Positions 28,250 through 41,682 of a stretch of 42,758 nucleotides of DNA are shown piece after piece. A program made the position numbers and the translations under genes. Position 1 is the stretch's first letter. The number at the start of each line of letters is the position of its first letter. Below the pieces are notes generated by a model. The model saw only the letters and a program-made list of their open reading frames with translations, made no database searches and was not told the origin of the DNA. The DNA comes from Deinococcus rhizophilus (GTDB lineage Bacteria > Deinococcota > Deinococci > Deinococcales > Deinococcaceae), in NCBI RefSeq assembly GCF_030271215.1, contig NZ_JASNGB010000002.1, forward strand, positions 1 through 42,758. The letters run 5' to 3'.

Positions 28250-28282
28250 TGCCTGAGCGGTGAGGGGGAGCGCAGGCGGGGA

Positions 28283-29365
28283 TTACTCCTCGTTCAGGTC
28301 GGTCAGCGCCCGCGCTCCCACCAGGGTGATGGTGGTCTCGCGTTCCTCGCCGTCCCGGAGATAGCCCAGCCGGATGGTGTCCCCGATGGTCGCGTCCCCC
28401 CGCACGGTGCGGATGAAATCGTTGGCGTCGCGCACCCGGCGGCCATTGACGCTGAGAATCACGTCACCGAGGTCCAGCAGGTTGCCGTCCCCGTCGAAGC
28501 GGGCGCCGCGCAGTCCTGCCTCCTCCGCCGGGCTGTTGCGCGCCACCCGCTGAATCACGGCCCCCGGCGGGTCGGTCAGGCCGCTGTGGGCCACGTCCAG
28601 CACCAGCCCCACCACCGGCACGTCCCGCTGCTCTCCGGCCAGCAGCGCCCCCACCAGCGGGCTGTCCTGGGTGACGGGCACCGCGTAGGAGGCCCGCGTC
28701 TGGTTGCTGGTGTCGAGACGGATAAAGCTCACCACGCCGATGACCTCCCCGGTCCCGTCGAGGATGGGGCCGCCGCTGTCACCCGGCGCGAGGGGCGCGG
28801 ACATCTCCAGCGTGCCCTGCGGGAAGTCGGCGCGGCCCGCTTCCGCCCCCAGCCGCAGCAGCACGCCCCGGCGCGGTTGCAGGAAGTCGCCGCCGCTGTT
28901 GCCGATGGCGAGTACCTCCTGCCCCACCCGTGGCTCGGCCCCCGCGAGCGGCAGGAAGGGGAAGCCGGGGGCCCGGCCCTCCACCTGCATCAGCGCCACA
29001 TCGGCGGCGGCGTCGTAGGCGGTCACGCGGGCGCGGTAGCTGCGGCCCTCCAGCGTGCGGATGCGGAACAGTTGCCCGGTCGAGACGACGTGGTAGGCCG
29101 TCATCACCTGCCCACCTTCCGAGATGAAAAAGCCGGTGCCCAGCCCCGCCTCGCGCGTGCGGGTGTTCAGGCTCTCGATCTGCACGACCGCCGGGCGGGT
29201 GGCCTGAAAGAGGTCGCTGGTGTTGGTGGGCAGCTCTCCCGGCAGCGTCTGCGAGACGGCGGGCGGCGTCTGCGGCCCGGCCTCCGGACGGGGCGACCAC
29301 CCCGGCAGCAGGTAGGCCGCCAGCGCAAGCAGCAGCAGCACGGGAAGCCAGGGCAGGGGACGCAC
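28283..29365 (-). CDS. HtrA/DegP-like trypsin-PDZ serine protease, membrane-anchored
   Basis: A 360-residue envelope protease that degrades or senses misfolded proteins. Layout: an N-terminal anchor (about 4-21, WLPVLLLLALAAYLLPG), a Pro/Thr linker, the trypsin domain with catalytic His in VMTAYHVVS, Asp in AAADVALMQV and Ser in LAPGDSGGPILDG, then one PDZ domain (VVGLVLDVAHSGLTD... DLGDVILSVNGRRVRD). No lipobox is present, so anchoring is by the helix. The GTG at 29365 is chosen because TACCAT lies six bases before it; the longer frame (to 29455) would overlap the divergent EVE gene start. Confidence 0.92.
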   Translation of the reverse strand: MRPLPWLPVLLLLALAAYLLPGWSPRPEAGPQTPPAVSQTLPGELPTNTSDLFQATRPAVVQIESLNTRTREAGLGTGFFISEGGQVMTAYHVVSTGQLFRIRTLEGRSYRARVTAYDAAADVALMQVEGRAPGFPFLPLAGAEPRVGQEVLAIGNSGGDFLQPRRGVLLRLGAEAGRADFPQGTLEMSAPLAPGDSGGPILDGTGEVIGVVSFIRLDTSNQTRASYAVPVTQDSPLVGALLAGEQRDVPVVGLVLDVAHSGLTDPPGAVIQRVARNSPAEEAGLRGARFDGDGNLLDLGDVILSVNGRRVRDANDFIRTVRGDATIGDTIRLGYLRDGEERETTITLVGARALTDLNEE

Positions 29366-29371
29366 AGGCTC

Positions 29372-29377
29372 ATGGTA
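29372..29377 (-). promoter_or_regulatory. -10 element of the htrA-like gene (leaderless)
   Basis: TACCAT, six bases before the GTG at 29365; it decides the start codon. Confidence 0.5.
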
Positions 29378-29424
29378 GAGCGCCCCGCGCCGGGGCAGGG
29401 TGGCGAGGGGTACGGAAGGGGCGT

Positions 29425-29430
29425 TAGCCT
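29425..29430 (+). promoter_or_regulatory. -10 element of the EVE-domain gene (leaderless)
   Basis: TAGCCT, eight bases before the ATG at 29439. Confidence 0.5.
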
Positions 29431-29438
29431 GCCTGCCG

Positions 29439-29924
29439 ATGCCCTGGCTGCTCAAATCCGAACCTGACGTGTTCAGCTACGCGGACCTCGTGCGCGTCGG
29501 TCGGGAAGGCTGGAACGGCGTGCGGAACTACCAGGCCCGCAACTTCCTGCGGCAGATGCGGGAGGATGACCTCTGCCTCTTCTACCACTCCAATGCCAGG
29601 CCGACCGGGGTGGCGGGCGTGGCGCGGGTGGTGCGGGAAGCGTACCCGGATGACCTGCAATTCGACCCGGCGAGCGAGTATTTCGACCCGGCCTCCACGC
29701 CGGACAGTCCCCGCTGGAGCATGGTGGACGTGGCCCCGGTCTTTGACCTGCCCGCCGTGCTGACCCTGGACACCCTGCGGACCCTCCCCGAGTGGCAGGA
29801 CTCGCCGCTGACCCGCCGGGGCAGCCGCCTGAGCGTGCTGCCGGTCACGCCGGGGCAGTTCCGCGCGGCGCTGCGGGCGGCGGGGGTGGAAGACCGTGAC
29901 GGTCTCATCGGAGGTGGGCGTTAA
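29439..29924 (+). CDS. EVE domain-containing protein
   Basis: A 161-residue single EVE domain, a PUA-like fold whose known members bind modified bases (for example 5-methyl- or hydroxymethylcytosine) in DNA or modified nucleotides in RNA. Family blocks: WLLKSEPDVFSYADLVR, WNGVRNYQARNFLRQM, DDLCLFYHSNARPTGVAGVARV, EAYPDDLQFDP and the SRLSVLPVTPGQFRAAL end. Stand-alone EVE proteins are widespread and their physiological ligand in Deinococcus is unknown. The ATG is placed by TAGCCT eight bases upstream. The thyX promoter overlaps its stop codon. Confidence 0.93.
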   Translation: MPWLLKSEPDVFSYADLVRVGREGWNGVRNYQARNFLRQMREDDLCLFYHSNARPTGVAGVARVVREAYPDDLQFDPASEYFDPASTPDSPRWSMVDVAPVFDLPAVLTLDTLRTLPEWQDSPLTRRGSRLSVLPVTPGQFRAALRAAGVEDRDGLIGGGR

Positions 29925-29927
29925 GCT
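29922..29927 (+). promoter_or_regulatory. -10 element of thyX (leaderless)
   Basis: TAAGCT, eight bases before the ATG at 29936; its TAA is also the stop codon of the EVE gene. Confidence 0.55.
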
Positions 29928-29935
29928 GACCCCCG

Positions 29936-30640
<705 letters not shown>

Positions 30641-30647
30641 GTCGCCC

Positions 30648-30653
30648 TAGACT
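30648..30653 (+). promoter_or_regulatory. -10 element of the acyltransferase gene (leaderless)
   Basis: TAGACT, six bases before the GTG at 30660. Confidence 0.6.
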
Positions 30654-30659
30654 CTCGCC

Positions 30660-31292
30660 GTGCCCGTCACCTGGATGAACCGCCGCCCCACCCCCGCTTC
30701 CCGCCTCGCCACGCTCGCCCTGCGGCTGACCGGGTGGACGCCCGTGCTGGCCCCCCCGCCGGGGCCGAAGTTCGTGGGGGCGGTGGCCCCGCACACCTCC
30801 AACGCGGACTTCTGGCCGGGCATCGGGTGGCGCTGGGCCACGGGCGTTCCGGTGCACTGGGTCGCCAAGCACAGCCTCTTCCGGCCGCCGCTGGGGTGGC
30901 TGATGCGGGCCTGGGGCGGCCTGCCGGTGGACCGCCGCCGCGCGGGGGGCAACTTCGTGGACGGCGTGGTGGACATCATTCACCGTGAATCCGAGATCAT
31001 GGTGGCCGTCGCCGCCGAGGGCACCCGCGCCCGCGCCGAGGGCTGGAAGACCGGCTTTTACTACATGGCGCTGAAGGCCGGGGTGCCCATCGGTGTGACG
31101 GTCTTCGACTGGGGCCGCAAACAGGTGGGCGTGGTGGGCTACGTGACCCCGACCGGGGACATCGACGCCGATTTCCGGCAGATCGCCGCGCTGATGCAGG
31201 GCGTACGGGCGCACACCCCGGCGAACATGGGGCCCATCGTGCCGCTGCGCCGGGGCGGGGAAGCGGACCGGGCGGATGTGACGCGGGCGTAA
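30660..31292 (+). CDS. PlsC-like 1-acyl-sn-glycerol-3-phosphate acyltransferase family protein
   Basis: A 210-residue lysophospholipid acyltransferase (LPLAT) fold. Motif I is AVAPHTSNADFWPG (HxxxxD) and motif III is AVAAEGTRARAEGWKTGFYYMA (EGTR), with AGVPIGVTVFDWGRK and GPIVPLRRGGE after. Motif spacing resembles the short soluble PlsC-like branch, which lacks the long N-terminal membrane helices of true PlsC. It may acylate lysophosphatidic acid or another lipid or glycolipid acceptor. The GTG start is set by TAGACT six bases upstream. Confidence 0.88.
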   Translation: MPVTWMNRRPTPASRLATLALRLTGWTPVLAPPPGPKFVGAVAPHTSNADFWPGIGWRWATGVPVHWVAKHSLFRPPLGWLMRAWGGLPVDRRRAGGNFVDGVVDIIHRESEIMVAVAAEGTRARAEGWKTGFYYMALKAGVPIGVTVFDWGRKQVGVVGYVTPTGDIDADFRQIAALMQGVRAHTPANMGPIVPLRRGGEADRADVTRA

Positions 31293-31303
31293 CGCCGGGC
31301 GTA

Positions 31304-31309
31304 TAGACT
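31304..31309 (+). promoter_or_regulatory. -10 element of the liv operon (leadered)
   Basis: TAGACT (within GTATAGACT), 74 bases before the livG ATG. The transcript would start near 31316 with a leader of about 68 bases. Confidence 0.45.
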
Positions 31310-31351
31310 CTCTCCCGTACCACAATTCTGAAGTCAGAACAGGCGGGAGAG
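31310..31351 (+). promoter_or_regulatory. Nested palindromes in the liv leader
   Basis: The outer arms CTCTCCCG (31310-31317) and CGGGAGAG (31344-31351) enclose the perfect inner palindrome TTCTGA-AG-TCAGAA (31326-31339). It lies right at and after the expected transcription start, so it may be an operator for a regulator or an RNA hairpin. Confidence 0.45.
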
Positions 31352-31373
31352 CGGATGCCCCAGTCCGCATCCG
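31352..31373 (+). promoter_or_regulatory. Second leader hairpin before livG
   Basis: CGGATGC (31352-31358) pairs with GCATCCG (31367-31373), ending ten bases before the livG ATG. No Shine-Dalgarno sequence is visible there, so the structure may affect initiation. Confidence 0.4.
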
Positions 31374-31383
31374 GCGCCGCCCC

Positions 31384-32174
31384 ATGACGGTGGCCGACGC
31401 CGTTTCACGCACCCCCGGTCCCCCCACGGGCACCGCCCTCGAAGCGCGGGGACTCGTCAAGGATTTCCGGGGATTCCGGGCCACCAACGAGGTTGACCTC
31501 CAGATCCGGGAGGGCGAGATCCACGCGATCATCGGCCCGAACGGGGCAGGTAAGACCACGCTGTTCAACCTGCTCTCGGGCTTTCTGCGGCCCACGAGCG
31601 GAGAGGTCCTGCTGTTCGGCGAGCGCATCGACACGCTGCCGCCCCACGCCATCGTGCGGCGGGGGCTGTCGCGGTCCTTTCAGATCAGCTCGGTGTTTCC
31701 CACCATGACGGTGCGGGAAAACGTGCTCGTCGCGCTGGGGTCGCCCACCCCGCTGCCCGGTCAGTTCTGGACCCCGCTCTCGCGGCTGGAGGCTCTCGGC
31801 CCCCATGCCGACGAGATTCTGGAGCGGGTCGGGCTGGGCGCGGCGCACGCCCGGCTCGCCGCCGACCTCAGTCACGGCGAGAAACGGCAACTGGAAATCG
31901 GCATCTCGCTGACCCAGGAGCCGCGCGTGCTGCTGCTCGACGAGCCGACTTCCGGGATGGGGTCCGAGGGGGTCGCGCGCGTGATCGCCCTCGTGCGCGA
32001 GGTCGCGCGGGGCCGCACGGTGGTCCTGGTCGAGCACAACATGAGCGTGGTCGCCGAACTCGCCGACCGCATCACGGTGCTGCAATACGGTCAGGTCATC
32101 GCCAGCGGGCGCTACGACGAGGTGCGGCGCGACCCCCGCGTGATCGAGGCGTATCTGGGTGAGGAGGCCCACGC

Positions 32175-32178
<4 letters not shown>
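31384..32178 (+). CDS. livG: ABC transporter ATP-binding protein, LivG type
   Basis: One of the two ATPases of a branched-chain amino acid (HAAT) importer. The 264 residues have Walker A IIGPNGAGKTTLFNLLSG, the Q-loop SRSFQISSVFPTMTVREN, the LivG-type signature LSHGEKRQLEIG in place of LSGGQ, Walker B VLLLDEPTSGM and the H-loop VVLVEHNM. The C-terminal IEAYLGEE is characteristic of LivG. It is first in the operon order G-F-K-H-M, unlike the classical K-H-M-G-F. It overlaps livF by four bases. Confidence 0.92.
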
Positions 32179-32915
<737 letters not shown>

Positions 32916-32961
32916 GGCCCCTCTCCCGTTGCACCCCCCTTTGTTCCCCGGAGGAACCCCC

Positions 32962-34185
<1,224 letters not shown>

Positions 34186-34187
34186 GA

Positions 34188-34217
34188 ATGCCTCCCGCGA
34201 GCGGAGCGAGTAGGCAT
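34188..34217 (+). repeat. Small inverted repeat after livK
   Basis: ATGCCT (34188-34193) pairs with AGGCAT (34212-34217) around GCGAGCGGAGCGAG, the core also found in three other intergenic repeats of this window. Confidence 0.45.
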
Positions 34218-34239
34218 GGGGAGAGGCCCCGGAGCCGGA

Positions 34240-34271
34240 GGCAAAGGGCGGCGCTCCATCAGCCCTTTGCC
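34240..34271 (+). promoter_or_regulatory. Stem-loop between livK and livH
   Basis: GGCAAAGGGC (34240-34249) pairs perfectly with GCCCTTTGCC (34262-34271), with no T-run after. It is well placed to protect the livK message from 3' decay or to attenuate read-through, giving more binding protein than permease. Confidence 0.5.
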
Positions 34272-34312
34272 GGAGGTGGAGAGGCCGGGAATAGGGCGGC
34301 TGCGGAACAACT

Positions 34313-36156
<1,844 letters not shown>

Positions 36157-36177
36157 GGCACGCTCCTCTTCCCTTCG

Positions 36178-36201
36178 GCCCCCGCCCCACGCGGGGGCTT
36201 T
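36178..36201 (+). terminator. Terminator of the liv operon
   Basis: GCCCCCGC (36178-36185) pairs with GCGGGGGC (36191-36198) and is followed by TTT. Confidence 0.65.
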
Positions 36202-36212
36202 CCCGTCCGGGC

Positions 36213-36218
36213 TACCCT
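36213..36218 (+). promoter_or_regulatory. -10 element of the HSD10-type gene (leaderless)
   Basis: TACCCT, six bases before the ATG at 36225. Confidence 0.6.
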
Positions 36219-36224
36219 GACCCC

Positions 36225-36986
36225 ATGAACCTGCAAGGCAAGACGGTCCTGATCACGGGCGCGGCCTCCGGGCTGGGGGCGGGCACGGCGCGGATGGTGG
36301 CGGAAGCGGGCGGGCACCCGGTCCTCCTCGACCTGAACGCGGAGGCGGGCGAGGCCCTCGCCGGGGACCTCGGCGGCCTCTTTGTGCGGACGGACGTGAC
36401 GCAGGAGGCGGACGTGCAGGCGGCCATCGCGGCGGCGCAGGGACGGTTCGGCGGGCTGCACGGGGCCGTGAACTGCGCGGGCATCGCCCCGGCGGCGACC
36501 ACGGCGGGCAGGAAGGGACCGCACCCCCTCGACCTGTTCGAGCGGGTGATCCGGGTGAACCTGATCGGCACCTTCAACGTGGCGCGGCTGGCGGCGCAGG
36601 CGATGCTGGGCGGCGAGCCGGGGCCGGGCGGCGAGCGCGGCGTGATCGTGAACACGGCCTCGGTCGCCGCCTTCGAGGGCCAGATCGGGCAGGCGGCCTA
36701 CGCCGCGAGCAAGGCGGGCGTCGCGGGCCTGACCCTGCCGATGGCGCGGGACCTCGCCCGCTCCGGCATCCGGGTGGTCACGGTGGCCCCCGGCCTCTTC
36801 GAGACGCCCATGCTGGCCGGACTCCCGCAGGAGGTGCAGGCCTCGCTGGGGGCGCAGGTGCCCTTCCCCTCCCGGCTGGGCCGCGCCGACGAGTACGCCG
36901 CGCTGGTGCGTCACATCTTCGAGAACCCCATGCTCAACGGCGAGACGATCCGGCTGGACGGCGCGATCCGGATGGGGCCGCGCTAG
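36225..36986 (+). CDS. SDR dehydrogenase, HSD17B10 / 3-hydroxyacyl-CoA dehydrogenase type II
   Basis: A 253-residue classical SDR. NAD-binding loop [23 protein letters not shown]; active-site Ser in [17 protein letters not shown]; YxxxK in [12 protein letters not shown]. The C-terminal [30 protein letters not shown] and [18 protein letters not shown] closely match the human HSD10 pattern as I recall it. That enzyme oxidises 2-methyl-3-hydroxybutyryl-CoA in isoleucine breakdown and other short 3-hydroxyacyl-CoAs. It sits between a Liv-type importer and a thiolase, consistent with that pathway. It has its own promoter after the liv terminator. Confidence 0.9.
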   Translation: MNLQGKTVLITGAASGLGAGTARMVAEAGGHPVLLDLNAEAGEALAGDLGGLFVRTDVTQEADVQAAIAAAQGRFGGLHGAVNCAGIAPAATTAGRKGPHPLDLFERVIRVNLIGTFNVARLAAQAMLGGEPGPGGERGVIVNTASVAAFEGQIGQAAYAASKAGVAGLTLPMARDLARSGIRVVTVAPGLFETPMLAGLPQEVQASLGAQVPFPSRLGRADEYAALVRHIFENPMLNGETIRLDGAIRMGPR

Positions 36987-37007
36987 CCCCACGGTTCCTC
37001 GCTGGCC

Positions 37008-37013
37008 GACAAT
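37008..37013 (+). promoter_or_regulatory. Possible -10 element of the thiolase gene
   Basis: GACAAT, seven bases before the ATG at 37021; off the TAnnnT pattern in its first base. The gene may also be read through from the dehydrogenase gene. Confidence 0.3.
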
Positions 37014-37020
37014 GGCACCC

Positions 37021-38166
37021 ATGAGCGAAGCCGTGATTCTGGAGGCCGTCCGCACCCCCTACGCCCGGCGCGGAGGGGCCTACCGGGGCACCCGCCCCGA
37101 CGCCCTGCTGGCCTTTGCCCTGCGGGGGCTGGTAGACCGCGCAGGCTTTGACCCCGCACGGCTGGAGGACGTGGTCACCGGGGCCGTCACCCAGACGGGC
37201 GAGCAGGGGGCCAACATCGGGCGGCTGGCCGTGCTGCTCGCGGGCTTTCCCGCCGAGGTGCCCGCCGTGAGCCTCAACCGCATGTGCGGCAGTGGGCAGC
37301 AGGCGGTGCATTTCGCGGCGCAGGGCGTGCAGGCGGGCGACCAAGCCTACGCGGTGGGCTGCGGGGTGGAATCCATGACCCGCACCCCGATGTTCAGCGA
37401 TATCGGCGGGGGCTTCGAGACCCTCAACCCGGAGCTGCTGGGGCGGGTGGGCCTGATTCACCAGGGCAAGAGCGCCGAGCGCATCGCGGAGCGCTGGGAC
37501 CTGACCCGCGCCGACCTCGACGCCTACTCCGCCGAGAGCCACCGCCGGGCCGCCGCCAGCCGCGCCCTGCACGCCGAGCTGCTGCCCACGCCGGGGCAGG
37601 ACGCGGGCGGCGAGGCCCTCACCCTCACCCACGACGAGGGGGTGCGCGACGCCGTCTCCCCCGAGAAGATGGCGGCCCTGAAGCCCGCCTTCCGGCCAGA
37701 CGGGGTGGTCACGGCGGCCAACGCCAGCCAGATCAGCGACGGGGCGGCGGTGGTGCTGGTGGGCGACCGGGACGCGGCCCTGGCCGACGGCCTGCGCCCA
37801 CGTGCCCGCTTCCGGGCGCGGGTGGCGGTGGGCGACGACCCCGTCCTGCAACTGATGGGCGTGATCCCGGCGACCCGCAGGGCGCTGGACAGGAGCGGCC
37901 TGACCCTCGCGGACCTCGACTGGATCGAGATCAACGAGGCCTTCGCCTCGGTGGTGCTGGGCTGGGCGCGGGAACTCGGAGCCGATCTGGAGCGGGTCAA
38001 CCCCTGGGGCGGGGCCATCGCGCATGGGCATCCGCTGGGCGCGAGTGGAGCGGGCCTCACCGCCAAGATGCTCGCCGGGCTGGAGGCGACCGGGGGCACC
38101 CTGGGCCTGCAGGTCATGTGCATCGGGCACGGGATGGCGACCGCGACGGTGATCGAGCGGGTCTGA
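37021..38166 (+). CDS. Thiolase family acetyl-CoA C-acyltransferase
   Basis: A 381-residue degradative-type thiolase that cleaves 3-ketoacyl-CoA (or condenses two acetyl-CoA). Catalytic Cys in [27 protein letters not shown], His in [16 protein letters not shown] and the second Cys in [17 protein letters not shown]. The ATG at 37021 is taken; an in-frame ATG at 37012 would add MAP and overlaps the possible -10. Following an HSD10-type dehydrogenase, it could perform the last step of isoleucine or short-chain fatty acid oxidation. It converges on nrdR with only eight bases between. Confidence 0.93.
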   Translation: MSEAVILEAVRTPYARRGGAYRGTRPDALLAFALRGLVDRAGFDPARLEDVVTGAVTQTGEQGANIGRLAVLLAGFPAEVPAVSLNRMCGSGQQAVHFAAQGVQAGDQAYAVGCGVESMTRTPMFSDIGGGFETLNPELLGRVGLIHQGKSAERIAERWDLTRADLDAYSAESHRRAAASRALHAELLPTPGQDAGGEALTLTHDEGVRDAVSPEKMAALKPAFRPDGVVTAANASQISDGAAVVLVGDRDAALADGLRPRARFRARVAVGDDPVLQLMGVIPATRRALDRSGLTLADLDWIEINEAFASVVLGWARELGADLERVNPWGGAIAHGHPLGASGAGLTAKMLAGLEATGGTLGLQVMCIGHGMATATVIERV

Positions 38167-38174
38167 CGGCGGGG

Positions 38175-38627
38175 TTAGCCCTCCTCCCCCTCCTTCAGCC
38201 CGCGAATCTCCTCGATAAAGCGCTCCAGGCTGTCGAAGTCGCGGTACACGCTGGCAAAACGGATATAGGCCACGTCGTCGAGCGGGCGCAGGAAGGCCAT
38301 CGCCCGCTTGCCGATTTCACCACTGGCGATCTCCGGCACGCCCACCTCGTCCTCGAAGCCGTAGGCGAAGGCCCGCAGCCGCTCGGGGTCCACCGGGCGC
38401 TTCTCGGTGGCGAGGGTCAGGCCGCGCAGCAGCTTGTCGGGGTTGAAGGCCTCGCGCAGACCGCCGCGCTTGACCACCATCAGGGGTTCAAGCTGTGCCC
38501 GCTCGTAGGTCGTGAAGCGCCGCGCACAGCGCAGGCACTCGCGGCGGCGGCGGATGGAGGCGCCATCGTCGCTGGGGCGCGAGTTGACCACCCGCGAGTC
38601 CGGGGCAGAGCAATAGGGGCATCTCAC
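38175..38627 (-). CDS. nrdR: Transcriptional repressor NrdR
   Basis: NrdR senses ATP/dATP through an ATP-cone and represses ribonucleotide reductase genes at NrdR boxes. The 150 residues contain the zinc ribbon (RCPYCSAPDSRVVNSR... RRRRECLRCARRFTTYER; Cys 3, 6, 31, 34) and the ATP-cone (VVKRGGLREAFNPDKLLRGL onward). The GTG at 38627 gives the canonical MRCPYC start and overlaps the stop of the upstream SDR-like gene (GTGA). No nrd genes or obvious NrdR boxes are in the window. Confidence 0.96.
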   Translation of the reverse strand: MRCPYCSAPDSRVVNSRPSDDGASIRRRRECLRCARRFTTYERAQLEPLMVVKRGGLREAFNPDKLLRGLTLATEKRPVDPERLRAFAYGFEDEVGVPEIASGEIGKRAMAFLRPLDDVAYIRFASVYRDFDSLERFIEEIRGLKEGEEG

Positions 38628-39349
38628 CGGAGCAGGGCCTCGGCCTCGGTCGGGCGCACCTTGGGCAACGGCGGCAGCGGCACCTCCAGCACCACCCCGC
38701 GCAGGTGCGCGAGCGAGGGAGCGGCCAGCGCGAGCACCGCGTCCCCCAGCGGGCGGTCGAGCGTCTCGTCGCCCCCACTCACCCGTGAGGGCAACACGAG
38801 GTTCACCCGCAGGTCCTCCAGATAGGCGTGCTCCACCAGGCCGCGAATCGCCCCGCGCTGGGGGTAGACGTGCAGGCCCTGCTCGTCGAGGTGCGGCCCC
38901 ACGATGGTCAGCCACGTCCCGCCGAGGCGGCGGCGCACGATCTGGGCGATGGCGACGCTGCTCTTGACGTTGCAGCCAAACAGGTCCATCCACTCGCCCT
39001 CGCTCAGCAGGGTGAAGTCGGTATGCGCCCGTTTGTCGGCCAGATGCACGATGCCGTGCAGCGCCCCGAAAATCTCGAGGATGCGGTTTTGCGCACTCAG
39101 CCAGTCGAGCGGCACCCCCACATCGGCCTTGAGGGGAATCGCGGTGCCGCCCGCCAGTTCCAGCCCACTCGCGGCGGCGGCCAGCGACTCGGAGTTCCCG
39201 CCGATCAGGATCACGCTGGCCCCGGCCCGCGCCAGCCGCGCACTGATGGCCCGGCCATAGCCCTGGTCCGCCCCCGTCACCGCCACGACCTGCCCGGAGA
39301 GAATGGGGAGGTCGGGGGGAAGGGAGGACAGCGCAGGGGGGGGACTCAT
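38624..39349 (-). CDS. Degenerate SDR-family protein upstream of nrdR
   Basis: A 241-residue Rossmann-fold SDR. The nucleotide loop is intact (VVAVTGADQGYGRAISAR), and HGIVHLADKRAH replaces the usual NNAG. The catalytic region is altered: the Ser strand reads TWLTIVGPHLDE, and the expected YxxxK reads YPQRG, keeping Tyr but lacking Lys. It probably binds NAD(P) without normal oxidoreductase chemistry and may be structural or regulatory. It overlaps nrdR by four bases, so the two are co-translated. Start by TATCCT six bases before the ATG. Confidence 0.8.
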   Translation of the reverse strand: MSPPPALSSLPPDLPILSGQVVAVTGADQGYGRAISARLARAGASVILIGGNSESLAAAASGLELAGGTAIPLKADVGVPLDWLSAQNRILEIFGALHGIVHLADKRAHTDFTLLSEGEWMDLFGCNVKSSVAIAQIVRRRLGGTWLTIVGPHLDEQGLHVYPQRGAIRGLVEHAYLEDLRVNLVLPSRVSGGDETLDRPLGDAVLALAAPSLAHLRGVVLEVPLPPLPKVRPTEAEALLR

Positions 39350-39355
39350 GGGTGC

Positions 39356-39361
39356 AGGATA
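39356..39361 (-). promoter_or_regulatory. -10 element of the SDR-nrdR operon (leaderless)
   Basis: TATCCT, six bases before the ATG at 39349. Confidence 0.55.
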
Positions 39362-39400
39362 ACGCCCCCGCCACGGGGGGACGGGGGCACGGGAGAGAAT

Positions 39401-39622
39401 TCAGCTCGCCTCGGGCAGCGGGCGCAGCGCCCCCGGCGGCGGATCGCCCGCCCGGTGGCCCCGGGCGCAGGGCCCGCACCAGTACGCCTGATCGCCGTCG
39501 CGCAGGTCGTAGAGGTCCAGCCCCGCCCCGCACGACGGACAGACATGGGCGTACCCGCGCCCGCTGGCCGGGTGCTGCGCCTCGCCTTCCGTGCGCCCGT
39601 AGTCACGTAAAGACCGTTTCAT
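39401..39622 (-). CDS. Small zinc-ribbon protein, 73 residues
   Basis: A short protein with a basic start (MKRSLRDYGRTEGEAQH), then YAHVCPSCGAGLDLYDLRDG and QAYWCGPCARGHRAGD. The two CxxC pairs form a zinc ribbon, probably for nucleic acid or protein binding. The Pro-rich tail is likely disordered. I cannot assign a function. TATCAT lies six bases before the ATG and overlaps a 17-bp palindrome. Confidence 0.65.
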   Translation of the reverse strand: MKRSLRDYGRTEGEAQHPASGRGYAHVCPSCGAGLDLYDLRDGDQAYWCGPCARGHRAGDPPPGALRPLPEAS

Positions 39623-39623
39623 A

Positions 39624-39640
39624 TTCTGATGATAACAGAA
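39624..39640 (-). promoter_or_regulatory. Palindromic operator-like site over the zinc-ribbon promoter
   Basis: TTCTG at 39624 and CAGAA ending at 39640 form an imperfect 17-bp palindrome that contains the TATCAT -10 element (39629-39634). Its ends (TTCTG...CAGAACAGG) recall the palindrome in the liv leader. The length equals that of the Deinococcus radiation/desiccation response motif, but the sequence matches its consensus only partly. Confidence 0.35.
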
Positions 39641-39655
39641 CAGGCCGGGGGCGGG

Positions 39656-40335
39656 TTAGAGGTCGGCCTCGTCCGCCGGATCGTCGGAGAGGTCGGGCCC
39701 CACCGCGCCCACACCCACCCGCCGCCGCTTGCGCAGCATGGCGGGTTCCTTGTCGAGGTTGAAGACGAAGTGCCGGGGCCGCCGCTCGCGCAGCCACGTT
39801 TCCAGCGAGACCAGCCGGGGCCGGAAGCGGATGAACTCGCGCAGTTGCCGGATGGGGACGAAGCGGGCCTCCTGCACGTCGCGGTCGGGGTCGCGCGGGG
39901 CGAGGCTGCCGCCCACCTCCCGTCCGGTGTAGAAGAACTGCAGGTGGTGGCCCCACGTCTGCGCCTGGAACTCCACGATAAAGGCGAGGTCGCGCAGTTC
40001 GACGACCAGCCCGGTCTCCTCGTAGGTTTCGCGGCGGGCGCCCTCCTGCACGAGTTCTCCTGTCTCCAGCCCGCCCTTGGGCAGCGACCAGCGGCCGCGC
40101 TCGCGCACCAGCAGGATTTCCTCGCCGCGCAGCACGATGCAGCCCACCCCGATGCGGGGGGCGGCCAGCGCCCGCTTCTGCCCGCGCTTCTGGGGCGCGG
40201 CGGGCACCGGGACCGCCGTGGCCGCCGACACCTGACCGGGACCCGACGGAGCCGGGGGCCGGGGCGTGCGCCGCCGCCGACGCCGCCGCTGGTTGCCCCC
40301 CTGGTTCGCCGCCGCGCCCTTCGCGTCCTCCGGCA

Positions 40336-40336
<1 letters not shown>
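39656..40336 (-). CDS. Nudix hydrolase with Arg-rich N-terminal extension
   Basis: A 226-residue protein. Residues 1-55 are low-complexity, with a run of seven arginines (QRRRRRRRTPRPP) and Pro/Ala; the Nudix domain follows (RIGVGCIVLRGEEILLVRE, then the Nudix box GGLETGELVQEGARRETYEETG), and a basic C-terminal tail includes RKRRRVG. Nudix enzymes hydrolyse nucleoside diphosphate-linked compounds such as oxidised dNTPs, ADP-sugars or Ap4A; Deinococcus has many. Its ATG overlaps the dnaB stop (TGATG), so it is translated with the replicative helicase. The substrate is unknown. Confidence 0.88.
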
Positions 40337-41682
<1,346 letters not shown>

